A stretch of DNA of 16,292 nt from Gammaproteobacteria bacterium (GTDB lineage: Bacteria > Pseudomonadota > Gammaproteobacteria > Pseudomonadales > Halieaceae). The notes below the pieces were generated by a model. The model worked only from the letters and a program-made list of their open reading frames with translations, was not told the origin of the DNA and made no database searches. The DNA lies in the NCBI GenBank assembly GCA_002748505.1, contig PDSN01000135.1, forward strand, positions 1 through 16,292. Direction: 5' to 3'. The position numbers were made by a program, and so were the translations under genes. Positions 1 through 8,051 of the stretch are shown in pieces (the first letter of the stretch is position 1; every line of letters starts with the position of its first letter).

Positions 1-1998
1 ATGCCCTCTCGTTTAGAACTCGCAAATGCCATTCGCGTTTTGAGTATGGATGCCGTACAACAAGCCAACAGCGGCCACCCCGGCGCACCCATGGGCATGG
101 CCGACATCGCCGAAGTGCTGTGGAATGACGCACTGGTACACAACCCGGCAAACCCGAACTGGGCCAACCGCGATCGCTTTGTGCTCTCCAATGGCCACGG
201 CTCCATGCTGCTGTATTCACTGCTGCACCTATCCGGTTATGAACTGCCCATCAACGAACTGCGCAACTTCCGCCAGCTGCACAGTAAAACCCCCGGCCAC
301 CCCGAATACGGTTACGCCCCCGGCGTTGAAACCACGACAGGCCCGCTGGGGCAGGGTGTCGCCAACGCCGTGGGCATGGCGCTGGCTGAAAAAACACTGG
401 CTGCACAATTTAATCGCGACGACTTTAACGTGATCGACCACTACACTTACGTCTTTTTAGGCGACGGCTGTTTGATGGAAGGCATTTCCCACGAAGTCTG
501 CTCGCTGGCGGGCACACTGGGGCTGGGCAAACTGATCTTGTTCTATGATGACAACGGCATCTCCATCGATGGCGAAGTTGAGGGCTGGTTCTCCGATGAC
601 ACCCCCGCGCGTTTCGAAGCCTATGGCTGGCAGGTCATTCCCGCGGTGGATGGCCACGATGCAGACGCCATCGCCAAGGCGCTGGCCAGCGCCAAAGCTG
701 AAACTGACAAACCCAGCCTGATCTGCACCCGCACGGTGATCGGCAAAGGTTCACCCAATAAAGAAGGCAGTGAATCGGTGCACGGCGCCCCCCTGGGAGC
801 CGATGAAGTGGCTGCGGTACGCGAAAACCTGGGTTGGAAACACGAGCCCTTTGTAATTCCCGATGACATCTACGCCGCCTGGGATGCCCGCGAGCGCGGC
901 GCACACCAGGAAGCGCAGTGGACCTTGAAAATGGAACAGTACGCACAGGCTCACCCGACACTTGCCGCCGAGCTGAACCGTCGTCTGGCCGGTGACCTGC
1001 CGGCGGATTTTGCCCAACAAGTCAGCGATTACGCCGCGCGGTGTCAGGCGGCGGGGGAATCCATCGCCTCGCGCAAGGCCTCGCAAAACACACTGAACGC
1101 CTTCGGCCCATTGTTGCCCGAATTACTCGGCGGCTCCGCGGATCTGGCAGGCTCCAACCTTACCCTGTGGAGCGGTTCAAAAGGTATCAGCGCAGGGGAT
1201 GCCAGCGGCAACTACGTTTACTACGGCGTACGCGAATTCGGCATGTCGGCAATGATGAACGGCATGGCGCTGCACGGCGGTTTCGTACCCTACGGCGCAA
1301 CCTTCCTGATGTTTATGGAATACGCCCGCAACGCGGTGCGCATGGCCGCCTTGATGAAGCAGCGCGTGTTGTTTGTCTACACCCACGACTCCATCGGCCT
1401 CGGTGAAGACGGCCCCACGCACCAGCCGGTAGAGCAGCTCACCTCGCTGCGTTCAACGCCAAACCTTTACACCTGGCGACCCTGTGATACGGTGGAATCC
1501 GCCGTGGCCTGGGGGCAGTCCGTTATGCGTGACAACGGCCCGAGCGCGTTGATTTTCTCACGCCAGAATTTACCGCATCAGGCGCGCAGCCAGGAGCAGG
1601 TCGATGCTATCGCCCGCGGCGCTTATATTCTGCGCGACTGCGAGGGCAAGCCCGAGCTGATTTTGCTGGCCACAGGCTCTGAAGTAGCACTGGCAATGAG
1701 CGCTGCCGAGCAATTAAGCAATGCCGGACGCGCGGTACGTGTAGTATCCATGCCCTGTGCCGAAGCCTTTGCCGCCCAGGATGCCAGCTACCGCGAAACA
1801 GTTTTACCCAGCGATGTACTGGCGCGCGTAGCCGTGGAAGCAGCCCATCCCGATTACTGGTATCGCTGGGTTGGCCTCGACGGACGCGTCATTGGCATAG
1901 ACAGCTTCGGCGAATCTGCACCCGCGGCGCAATTAATGCGGGAATTTGGCTTCACGGTGGAGAACGTCGTCGTCACCGCCCAGGAATTACTGGACTAA
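1..1998 (+). CDS. tkt: Transketolase
   Basis: Thiamine-diphosphate enzyme moving two-carbon ketol units between sugar phosphates in the non-oxidative pentose phosphate pathway; cytosolic homodimer. The 665 residues match the family's usual length and align end to end with E. coli TktA from memory. Visible hallmarks are SGHPGAPMG with His26, NGHGS with His66, the ThDP/metal motif GDG at 154-156 with Asn185, YGVREFGM carrying the catalytic Glu412, and THDSIGLGEDGPTHQPVEQ with His462 and His474. The C-terminal domain ends in a FGESAPA motif typical of the family. The ATG is the first base of the window, so its ribosome site and promoter are not visible. epd starts 7 bp after the stop and pgk follows, so it is the first visible gene of a carbon-metabolism operon. 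Identity is near certain; the tktA/tktB distinction cannot be made. Confidence 0.98.
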   Translation: MPSRLELANAIRVLSMDAVQQANSGHPGAPMGMADIAEVLWNDALVHNPANPNWANRDRFVLSNGHGSMLLYSLLHLSGYELPINELRNFRQLHSKTPGHPEYGYAPGVETTTGPLGQGVANAVGMALAEKTLAAQFNRDDFNVIDHYTYVFLGDGCLMEGISHEVCSLAGTLGLGKLILFYDDNGISIDGEVEGWFSDDTPARFEAYGWQVIPAVDGHDADAIAKALASAKAETDKPSLICTRTVIGKGSPNKEGSESVHGAPLGADEVAAVRENLGWKHEPFVIPDDIYAAWDARERGAHQEAQWTLKMEQYAQAHPTLAAELNRRLAGDLPADFAQQVSDYAARCQAAGESIASRKASQNTLNAFGPLLPELLGGSADLAGSNLTLWSGSKGISAGDASGNYVYYGVREFGMSAMMNGMALHGGFVPYGATFLMFMEYARNAVRMAALMKQRVLFVYTHDSIGLGEDGPTHQPVEQLTSLRSTPNLYTWRPCDTVESAVAWGQSVMRDNGPSALIFSRQNLPHQARSQEQVDAIARGAYILRDCEGKPELILLATGSEVALAMSAAEQLSNAGRAVRVVSMPCAEAFAAQDASYRETVLPSDVLARVAVEAAHPDYWYRWVGLDGRVIGIDSFGESAPAAQLMREFGFTVENVVVTAQELLD

Positions 1999-2005
1999 AC
2001 CCCCG

Positions 2006-3046
2006 GTGTTTCGCCTTGCCATCAACGGCTTTGGCCGCATTGGTCGCTGCGTGCTGCGCGCACTTTACGAAAGTGATTTGCGCCACAGCCTGCAAGTGGT
2101 CGCCATCAATGAATTAGCCGATGGCGCCACCGTGCGCCATTTGCTCAAATACGATTCTTCCCACGGCAAGTTTGCGCTACCGGTAAGCGGTGATGAGGCT
2201 TATTTACGTGTGGGCGATGACGCCATCCGCCTGCTGCGCGAGGCTGACATCGACAAACTGCCCTGGGGCGAGATGGGTGTCGATATGGTGCTGGAATGCT
2301 CGGGCGCGTTTTCCGATCGTGCCAGCGCCGAAAAACACCTGGCACAGGGCGCAGGCAGGGTGCTGTTTTCCCAGCCCGCCGAAGCCAGTGTAGACGCCAC
2401 CATTGTGTATGGCGTCAATCATCAGCAATTATCCAGTGATCACCGCATTGTATCGGCGGCCTCATGCACCACCAATTGTATCGTGCCGGTGCTTGACGCC
2501 CTGAACGATGCGCTGGGAGTGGTCTTTGGTAGTATTACCACCATTCACTCGGCGATGAATGACCAGCCAGTGCTCGATGCCTACCACCATACCGATCTTC
2601 GCAAAACCCGCGCCGCAGGGCAGTCCATCATTCCGGTGGACACCGCCCTCGCCAAAGGTATAGCACGTATCCTGCCCTATACCGAAAATCGCCTCAGCGC
2701 CCAGGCGGTGCGGGTTCCCACGCAGAATGTATCGGCGATGGATCTCACCGTGCAACTGCACCGCGCCACCAGCGTCGACGCGGCAAATCGCGTACTGCAA
2801 GACGCGGCGCAATCGCGTTTTAACGGGGTGCTGGGCATCACCGACGAGCCTTTGGCGTCTTGTGATTTCAACCACGACTGCCGCTCGGGCATAGTTGACA
2901 CCAATCAGACCCGTTTAAGTGGTGAACATTTACTCAAAGTGCTGGTATGGTTTGATAATGAATGGGGCTATGCCAACCGCATGTTGGACGTAGCTCACCA
3001 CTGGCAACAGCAGATAACGGGCACAAGCCCTGGAGGTAAACCATGA
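2006..3046 (+). CDS. epd: D-erythrose-4-phosphate dehydrogenase
   Basis: NAD-dependent oxidation of erythrose 4-phosphate to 4-phosphoerythronate, the first step of the DXP-independent (PdxB) route to pyridoxal phosphate. The substrate is made by the transketolase encoded just upstream. The 346-residue protein has the Rossmann start INGFGRIGR (residues 6-14), catalytic Cys154 in SCTTNC and His181 in TTIHSAMNDQ. That last motif, with PVDT and FNHD further on, is the Epd form rather than the AYTGDQ form of glycolytic GapA, so Epd is preferred; a GAPDH paralogue is the alternative. The frame is open upstream into tkt, but homology begins at GTG 2006, which becomes Met in MFRLAING. There is no good Shine-Dalgarno at normal spacing, so translation is probably coupled to tkt. 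The stop overlaps the pgk start by 4 bp (ATGA). Confidence 0.93.
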   Translation: MFRLAINGFGRIGRCVLRALYESDLRHSLQVVAINELADGATVRHLLKYDSSHGKFALPVSGDEAYLRVGDDAIRLLREADIDKLPWGEMGVDMVLECSGAFSDRASAEKHLAQGAGRVLFSQPAEASVDATIVYGVNHQQLSSDHRIVSAASCTTNCIVPVLDALNDALGVVFGSITTIHSAMNDQPVLDAYHHTDLRKTRAAGQSIIPVDTALAKGIARILPYTENRLSAQAVRVPTQNVSAMDLTVQLHRATSVDAANRVLQDAAQSRFNGVLGITDEPLASCDFNHDCRSGIVDTNQTRLSGEHLLKVLVWFDNEWGYANRMLDVAHHWQQQITGTSPGGKP

Positions 3047-4209
3047 CTCTGGCAGTAAAATTGATGGCGGATTTGGACTTATCCGGCAAGCGCGTACTGA
3101 TTCGCGAAGACCTGAACGTACCGATTAAGGATAGCTCGGTCAGCTCCGACGCCCGGATTCGCGCGGCACTTCCCACGGCGCAGGCAGCACTGGATGCCGG
3201 CGCAAAGGTCATGCTGATGTCACACCTTGGCCGCCCCACCGAGGGTCAGCCCGAACAGCAATACTCCCTGATGCCCGTGGCACGCCGTTTGAGCGAATTA
3301 CTGGACAAAAAAGTGCGTTTAGTGGCCGACTGGCGCAACGCCGAAGCCGCCGAGGGTGAAGTCGTGTTACTTGAAAACGTCCGCTTCAACGAAGGTGAAA
3401 AGAAAAACGACGAAAGCCTGGCTAAAGATTACGCAAAGCTCTGTGATGTGTTTGTTATGGATGCCTTCGGCACCGCGCACCGCGCCCAGGCCTCGACCTA
3501 CGGCGTTGCGCAATTCGCTCCGGTTGCCTGTGCTGGCCCCTTACTGGCCGGTGAATTGAACGCCCTGGAAGCAGCGCTCAGTAATCCCGCGCGCCCAATG
3601 GTGGCGATTGTGGGCGGCTCAAAAGTATCCACCAAGCTCACTGTGCTTGAAGCCTTGTCAGACAAAGTCGATCAACTGATTGTTGGCGGCGGCATCGCCA
3701 ATACCTTTTTGGCAGCAGCGGGCAAGCCCGTGGGTGAATCACTGTGCGAGCACGACTTGTTAGACGCCGCCAAAACACTAATGGCAAAAACCAGTATCCC
3801 GCTGCCTGAGGATGTGGTTACCGGCAAGGCTTTTTCTGAAAGCACGCCAGCCGAACAAAAAAGCGCCGATGATGTCGCCGACGACGATATGATTTTTGAT
3901 ATCGGCCCCAAAGCCCGCGCCCAGGTCAGCGAACTGCTCAGCAAGGCAAAAACCATTTTATGGAACGGCCCCGTGGGCGTGTTTGAATTTGAACAGTTTG
4001 CAGGCGGTACCGAAGCGCTCAGCAAGGCCATTGCCGAAAGTGACGCTTTCTCCCTGGCAGGTGGCGGCGACACCCTGGCGGCGATTGATAAATTCAATAT
4101 TGCCGACCAGGTATCGTATATCTCCACTGGCGGTGGGGCGTTTTTGGAATATGTGGAAGGAAAAACCCTGCCCGCGGTAGCCATTTTAACCGAGCGCGCC
4201 AAGGACTAA
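3043..4209 (+). CDS. pgk: Phosphoglycerate kinase
   Basis: Reversible transfer of phosphate from 1,3-bisphosphoglycerate to ADP in glycolysis and gluconeogenesis; cytosolic monomer. The 388 residues match the bacterial length. N-lobe substrate-binding segments are DLNVP (23-27), SDARIR (35-40), HLGRPTEG (61-68), ENVRFNEGEKK (111-121) and FGTAHRAQAS (142-151). The C-lobe shows GGSKVSTKL (191-199), VGGGIANTF (214-222), NGPVGVFE (308-315), GGGDT (340-344) and STGGGAF (361-367), all nucleotide or hinge elements. The ATG is preceded by a strong GGAGGT site at 3032-3037 and overlaps the epd stop. Residue 22 is Glu (RED) where Val or Ala is commoner, a mild difference. It would normally be followed by fba in relatives; here a broken hydrolase frame follows instead. 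Confidence 0.98.
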   Translation: MTLAVKLMADLDLSGKRVLIREDLNVPIKDSSVSSDARIRAALPTAQAALDAGAKVMLMSHLGRPTEGQPEQQYSLMPVARRLSELLDKKVRLVADWRNAEAAEGEVVLLENVRFNEGEKKNDESLAKDYAKLCDVFVMDAFGTAHRAQASTYGVAQFAPVACAGPLLAGELNALEAALSNPARPMVAIVGGSKVSTKLTVLEALSDKVDQLIVGGGIANTFLAAAGKPVGESLCEHDLLDAAKTLMAKTSIPLPEDVVTGKAFSESTPAEQKSADDVADDDMIFDIGPKARAQVSELLSKAKTILWNGPVGVFEFEQFAGGTEALSKAIAESDAFSLAGGGDTLAAIDKFNIADQVSYISTGGGAFLEYVEGKTLPAVAILTERAKD

Positions 4210-4216
4210 ACCGGCG

Positions 4217-5006
4217 ATGAGCGAGGCCAGCAATGAAGCTACCGCGTCGTTTTCTCTACCGACTACGGTAGAAAAACTTCGTGCTACACTGCCGGCTCTC
4301 GATCGCGCTACGGCATATCCCGATCCGCTGCTGCTAAGATTCTGCGCCCTGTACGGCATCGATTTTAGTCAGCAGCGCAAGGGCATCACCCATTTTATGG
4401 GACGCATAAGCTCTGGTCGCAACAACGGCAATCAACAACTTTGGCGAATACGCCCAGGCCATAGACGATGTGGTAGGCACCTGTCAGCTGGACCAGACCC
4501 ATTGTGTCGTTATGGGGCAGAGCACCGGCTGCGCCGCACTATTGGAATATGCCAGAAACTGTGACTACGTTTTTCAACACACCGTTTTTCTTGCGCCACT
4601 GCTGCGTCCGATAAAATGGCACAGCATTTGGTGGTTGCACTTACTGGCAGGCAGGTTTATTAAATCTGTGCCACGGCGCTTCGACAGCAACTCCGGTAAC
4701 GAACAGTTCAACGGCTTTTTAAAAGCCGATCCACTGCAAAGCCACAGTATTTCCAGTAAATGGGTGGGCGCACTAAAACGCTGGTTGGCGACCCTGCACT
4801 ATGAACCAGTGGGTATTCCCTCGGCATTGATCATACAGGGCGATGACGACAACACCGTGGACTGGCGCTGGAACTTACCGCGCTTTGAAAAACTGCTGCC
4901 CAACGCACAGGTGATGATCCTCAACAAAGCCCAACACCACCTCGCCAACGAAACGTCAGAGCTGCGCGCCTGTTATTTGCGGGTGGTGGAAGATTATCTG
5001 ACCTGA
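4217..5006 (+). pseudogene. Alpha/beta hydrolase, broken by internal deletion and frame change
   Basis: Seen: ATG 4217 opens a frame whose product resembles an alpha/beta hydrolase N-terminus (PDPLLLRFCALYGIDF, about residues 36-51) until roughly 4405. It then turns to unrelated sequence and stops at 4564. A second frame, open from 4410 to 5006, continues with NNFGEYAQAIDDV, the nucleophile elbow GQSTG (about 4515-4529), a putative acid in QGDDDNTVDW and the histidine in AQHHLANE. From family knowledge, about 55-65 residues should lie between the two parts, with the HGY oxyanion motif and a GHGLSSG-like loop. They are missing, so one out-of-frame deletion near 4405-4420 explains both defects. 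The C-terminal part alone keeps a complete triad but lacks the front of the fold, so activity is unlikely. It lies 7 bp behind pgk, probably in the same transcript. Substrate unknown. Confidence 0.75.
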
Positions 5007-5050
5007 AGCTCTTGGCCTGCTCATCGCGGCCGATACACAGACGGCGATAT

Positions 5051-6526
5051 TCAGGCTTTAGCGGACAAACTCGGCACCGCTTCCAGGGTCGCCACTAACC
5101 AGGTATAAAAACTGTCCACGCTGGCGATATCCACTTTTTCATCCGGTGAATGGGGAAAGCGGATGGTGGGGCCAAAGGAGATCATATCCCAGTTGGGATA
5201 GATACCACCTAAAAGGCCGCATTCCAAACCCGCGTGGATGCTGCGCAGCGCCGGTGGTTCGCCAAACAGCGCCGCGCCGGTTTTTTGCATGACAGCGAGA
5301 ATACGAGAATCGAGATTCGGCTGCCAACCAGGGTAGGCACCTTCATAGACGCCCTCACCACCTGCCAGTAAAAACAGGTCGCTTATTTGTTGGGCCAGTT
5401 CATCGCGGGCGCTATCGACGGATGAGCGCAGTAAAAAATCAAAATGAACAGCCTGTTGCTTCATTTCCACAATCGCCAAATTGCTGGAGGTTTCCACCAG
5501 GCCCTCCATATCCAGACTCATACGATAAACTCCGTTGGGGGCAACATTCATGACAGCCAGAAAACGCTGCTTGGAAGCCTGGTTCAGCGCTGTGTACGTT
5601 TCACCGCCATCGTATTCGACAACTGTCAGGGCGATATCAGGCTCTACCTTGGCGTATTCTGCGTGCAACATCGCCATAAACCCGGTGAGCCTGGCACGCA
5701 CCGCTGCAATATCTTTTGGCTCACAGGCAATAATTGCCGATGACTCTCGGGGAATCGCGTTGCGCAAATTACCACCACTGAAATCACACAGTTTGATGAC
5801 TGGTCTGTCGATAAACGTTAAAAATCGCGCCAGCAATTTATTGGCATTACCGCGCTGACAGCTGATATCCACTCCCGAATGACCGCCTTTCAAACCGCGC
5901 AACTGGATTTGATAGAGCGCCATGGCATCATCCATCGCTTCGCGCGCAACAGGCAGTTGAAAAACACCGTCGACACCACCAGCGCAGCCGATGTACAGCT
6001 CTTTTTCATCCTCGGAATCGAGGTTTAACAAAATCTCGCCAGACAAGCTCTTATCACTCAAACCAAACGCGCCGGTCATGCCGGTTTCTTCATCGCAGGT
6101 GAACAGCGCCTCGATTGGCCCGTGCTTTATGGTCTGATCGGCCAGCACCGCCATAACCGCCGCAACGCCAATGCCATTGTCTGCACCCAGGGTTGTGCCT
6201 CGCGCCGTAACCCACTGCCCATCGATGTAAGCCTGAATGGGGTCCCTGGTAAAATCGTGGTCAACGTCACTGTTCGCCTGTGGCACCATATCCAAATGCG
6301 ATTGCAGGATAACCCCTGGAGAATCTTCATACCCCGCGTGCGCAGGCTTTTTAATAATCACATTGCCCACATCGTCTCTAAAAGTCTCAAGCCCTAAACT
6401 GCGGCCAAACTCCAACATAAAGGCCTGAATGGCCTCTTCGTGTTTCGACGGCCTGGGAATTTGGGTGAGCTGGTAGAAGTTGTCCCAAACGGCTTTGGGT
6501 TCAAGAGTGCTAAGGGGATGGGTCAT
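5051..6526 (-). CDS. pepD: Aminoacyl-histidine dipeptidase (peptidase D, M20 family)
   Basis: Zinc-dependent cytosolic peptidase that hydrolyses Xaa-His dipeptides such as carnosine and other small peptides. The 491 residues compare with 485 in E. coli PepD. Metal and catalytic residues of family M20 are visible: His77 and Asp79 in QSHLDMV, bridging Asp116 in GADNGIG, the general base pair Glu146-Glu147 in TCDEETG, Asp170 in LNLDSE and His459 in FPHSPDEK. GLKGGHSGVDI marks the lid domain. ATG at 6524-6526 is preceded on the minus strand by GGCGGAG about 8 nt away, a good ribosome site. It is convergent with the hydrolase remnant, with only 44 bp between them and no convincing terminator. chrA lies 91 bp upstream on the same strand, so co-transcription is possible but unproven. 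Confidence 0.95.
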   Translation of the reverse strand: MTHPLSTLEPKAVWDNFYQLTQIPRPSKHEEAIQAFMLEFGRSLGLETFRDDVGNVIIKKPAHAGYEDSPGVILQSHLDMVPQANSDVDHDFTRDPIQAYIDGQWVTARGTTLGADNGIGVAAVMAVLADQTIKHGPIEALFTCDEETGMTGAFGLSDKSLSGEILLNLDSEDEKELYIGCAGGVDGVFQLPVAREAMDDAMALYQIQLRGLKGGHSGVDISCQRGNANKLLARFLTFIDRPVIKLCDFSGGNLRNAIPRESSAIIACEPKDIAAVRARLTGFMAMLHAEYAKVEPDIALTVVEYDGGETYTALNQASKQRFLAVMNVAPNGVYRMSLDMEGLVETSSNLAIVEMKQQAVHFDFLLRSSVDSARDELAQQISDLFLLAGGEGVYEGAYPGWQPNLDSRILAVMQKTGAALFGEPPALRSIHAGLECGLLGGIYPNWDMISFGPTIRFPHSPDEKVDIASVDSFYTWLVATLEAVPSLSAKA

Positions 6527-6617
6527 AGTATGCTCCGCCGGAAAAGTGGATGTTATCGTTGCTGGCCAGGATTATGCCACAACGCTAACAGCCGTAACGC
6601 TGCTTAAATACGATACC

Positions 6618-7835
6618 CTATGCCATAAGCATCGACAAAACGACCTTGGCCAGGACACACCAAACCACAACCACCAGCGGTGAGAGACGCCATAATGCGA
6701 GCAGCCCGAAGCCAACCGCTGCAATGACCAGATCACCCCAGCCGCTTATTCCAGAGGTGAAGACAGGATTGTACAGCGCCGCAGCCAACAAACCCACAAC
6801 AGCGGCGTTTACACCAGCGATAGCTCGGCTGGCCAGAGGGTTGTGCGAGACCGCCGACCAAAAAGGCAACACCCCAAGAATCAACAAAAACCCGGGTAAA
6901 AACATAAAACCCAATGCCACCGCGGCCATAAGCCAGGCGCTTTGTTCTCCCGCTATAACGGAACCCAAAAAAGCCGAAAACGCAAACAGGGGGCCAGGGA
7001 TGGCCTGGGACGCGCCATAACCCGCTAAAAACTGCTCAGGACTTACCCAGCCCGGCGCAACGATAGAATCCTGTAACAACGGCAAGACGACATGCCCACC
7101 GCCAAAGACCAGGGCGCCCGCCTGATAAAAAGCGCTGGCCACCGAAGGAACGTCAGGCTTTGCGGTCGCCAAGATTGGCAGGCCGATGAGCAGCGCGGCA
7201 AATACCACAATGCACAAAAGGCCAACACCACGCCCGTAGGCAATAGGTATTTTATGGGTATCATCGGGAGCAGAAATATTGCGAAAAAACAGCATACCCG
7301 CTAACGCGGCGCAGACCACGACAAGGAGCTGAACCACCGTCGAGGAAACGACCAGCAATGCCGCAAGCGCCAATACCGCGATAACTCGCCTGGGAACATC
7401 GGGGCAGAGCGTTTTCGCCATACCGAGTACGGCATCAGCGACTACAGCGCAGGCCACAAGCTTTAGTCCGTGGATCACTGCAACGCCGACAGGGTCCGAC
7501 AGCATTGGCAGGGCAGCCGAAAATGCAATAAGCACCATGGCCGAGGGTAGCGTAAAAGCCAGAAACGCCAGGAGCGCACCCAGCCAGCCCCCGCGCAGCA
7601 GGCCGAGGCAAAACCCCAATTGACTGCTGGCAGGCCCAGGCAGAAATTGACAGATGGCAAGCAGCTGCCCAAACTGATTGTCGCTGAGCCAGCCGCGGCG
7701 CTGTATCAGCTCTTTGCGGAAATACCCCAAATGAGCGACCGGGCCACCAAAAGAGCTAAGACCCAGTTTTAAAAACGCGAAAAATACCTCGATTGGGTTT
7801 CCGTTATTATTGTTTTTACCTGCAACTTCATTCAT
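6618..7835 (-). CDS. chrA: ChrA-family chromate transporter (two-domain, long-chain type)
   Basis: Inner-membrane protein of the CHR superfamily; characterised members export chromate, lowering its uptake through sulfate transporters. The 405 residues hold two tandem CHR domains. The first (about 15-185) carries LGLSSFGGPVAHLGYF (24-39) and QFLPGPASSQLG (63-74). The second (about 205-400) carries FGGGHVVLPLL (244-254) and the matching AIPGPLFAFSAFLG (278-291). Hydrophobic segments suggest 10-12 membrane helices. The frame extends 50 codons further upstream, but that part is not CHR-like, so ATG 7833-7835 (MNEVAGKN) was chosen; a weak AGGAAAG lies about 11 nt upstream. No chrB regulator or other chromate gene is nearby, so the true substrate could be another oxyanion. 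It lies 91 bp upstream of pepD on the same strand. Confidence 0.9.
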   Translation of the reverse strand: MNEVAGKNNNNGNPIEVFFAFLKLGLSSFGGPVAHLGYFRKELIQRRGWLSDNQFGQLLAICQFLPGPASSQLGFCLGLLRGGWLGALLAFLAFTLPSAMVLIAFSAALPMLSDPVGVAVIHGLKLVACAVVADAVLGMAKTLCPDVPRRVIAVLALAALLVVSSTVVQLLVVVCAALAGMLFFRNISAPDDTHKIPIAYGRGVGLLCIVVFAALLIGLPILATAKPDVPSVASAFYQAGALVFGGGHVVLPLLQDSIVAPGWVSPEQFLAGYGASQAIPGPLFAFSAFLGSVIAGEQSAWLMAAVALGFMFLPGFLLILGVLPFWSAVSHNPLASRAIAGVNAAVVGLLAAALYNPVFTSGISGWGDLVIAAVGFGLLALWRLSPLVVVVWCVLAKVVLSMLMA

Positions 7836-7982
7836 ACGACAAGGCTTTCCTACAATTGGCGCAACGGCATGCGGCACCGAACCCGGCCAACAAAGCCCAC
7901 GGGTTACCACTACGCAGTCTGGCAAAGACACAGAGATCACCGCTGATTCATGCGCGCCGTATTGGCCAAAAAACCCAAGCAA

Positions 7983-8040
7983 CACCGCTGCCGATCAGTA
8001 TACCGGCAACGGTTTCAATTCGCGACTTGGAGCAGCGGTG
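7983..8040. repeat. 9-bp perfect inverted repeat between chrA and the TonB receptor
   Basis: CACCGCTGC (7983-7991) and GCAGCGGTG (8032-8040) are exact reverse complements separated by 40 bp. Read on the minus strand, the second arm is followed within about 10 nt by a T-rich run (GGGTTTTTT), so it could be a loose terminator for the TonB-receptor gene that ends at 8052. The long spacer makes this uncertain. Confidence 0.3.
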
Positions 8041-8051
8041 AGAGATGCTGT

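Noticed and set aside
1946..2005. Upstream ATG for epd inside tkt
   Set aside because: It would add 20 residues without similarity before the Rossmann start; GTG 2006 fits the family start.
2006..3046. Glycolytic GAPDH (GapA)
   Set aside because: The IHSAMNDQ motif around the catalytic His and the tkt-pgk context match Epd.
4400..4480. Programmed ribosomal frameshift joining the two hydrolase pieces
   Set aside because: No slippery heptamer is seen and the conserved segment between the pieces is missing, so a frameshift would not restore a complete fold.
5007..5050. Terminator between the convergent hydrolase remnant and pepD
   Set aside because: Only a 4-bp GGCC/GGCC dyad with no T-run is present.
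7836..7985. Fifty-codon upstream extension of chrA
   Set aside because: The extension is not CHR-like and contains no membrane helix typical of the family; ATG 7833-7835 gives the expected length.
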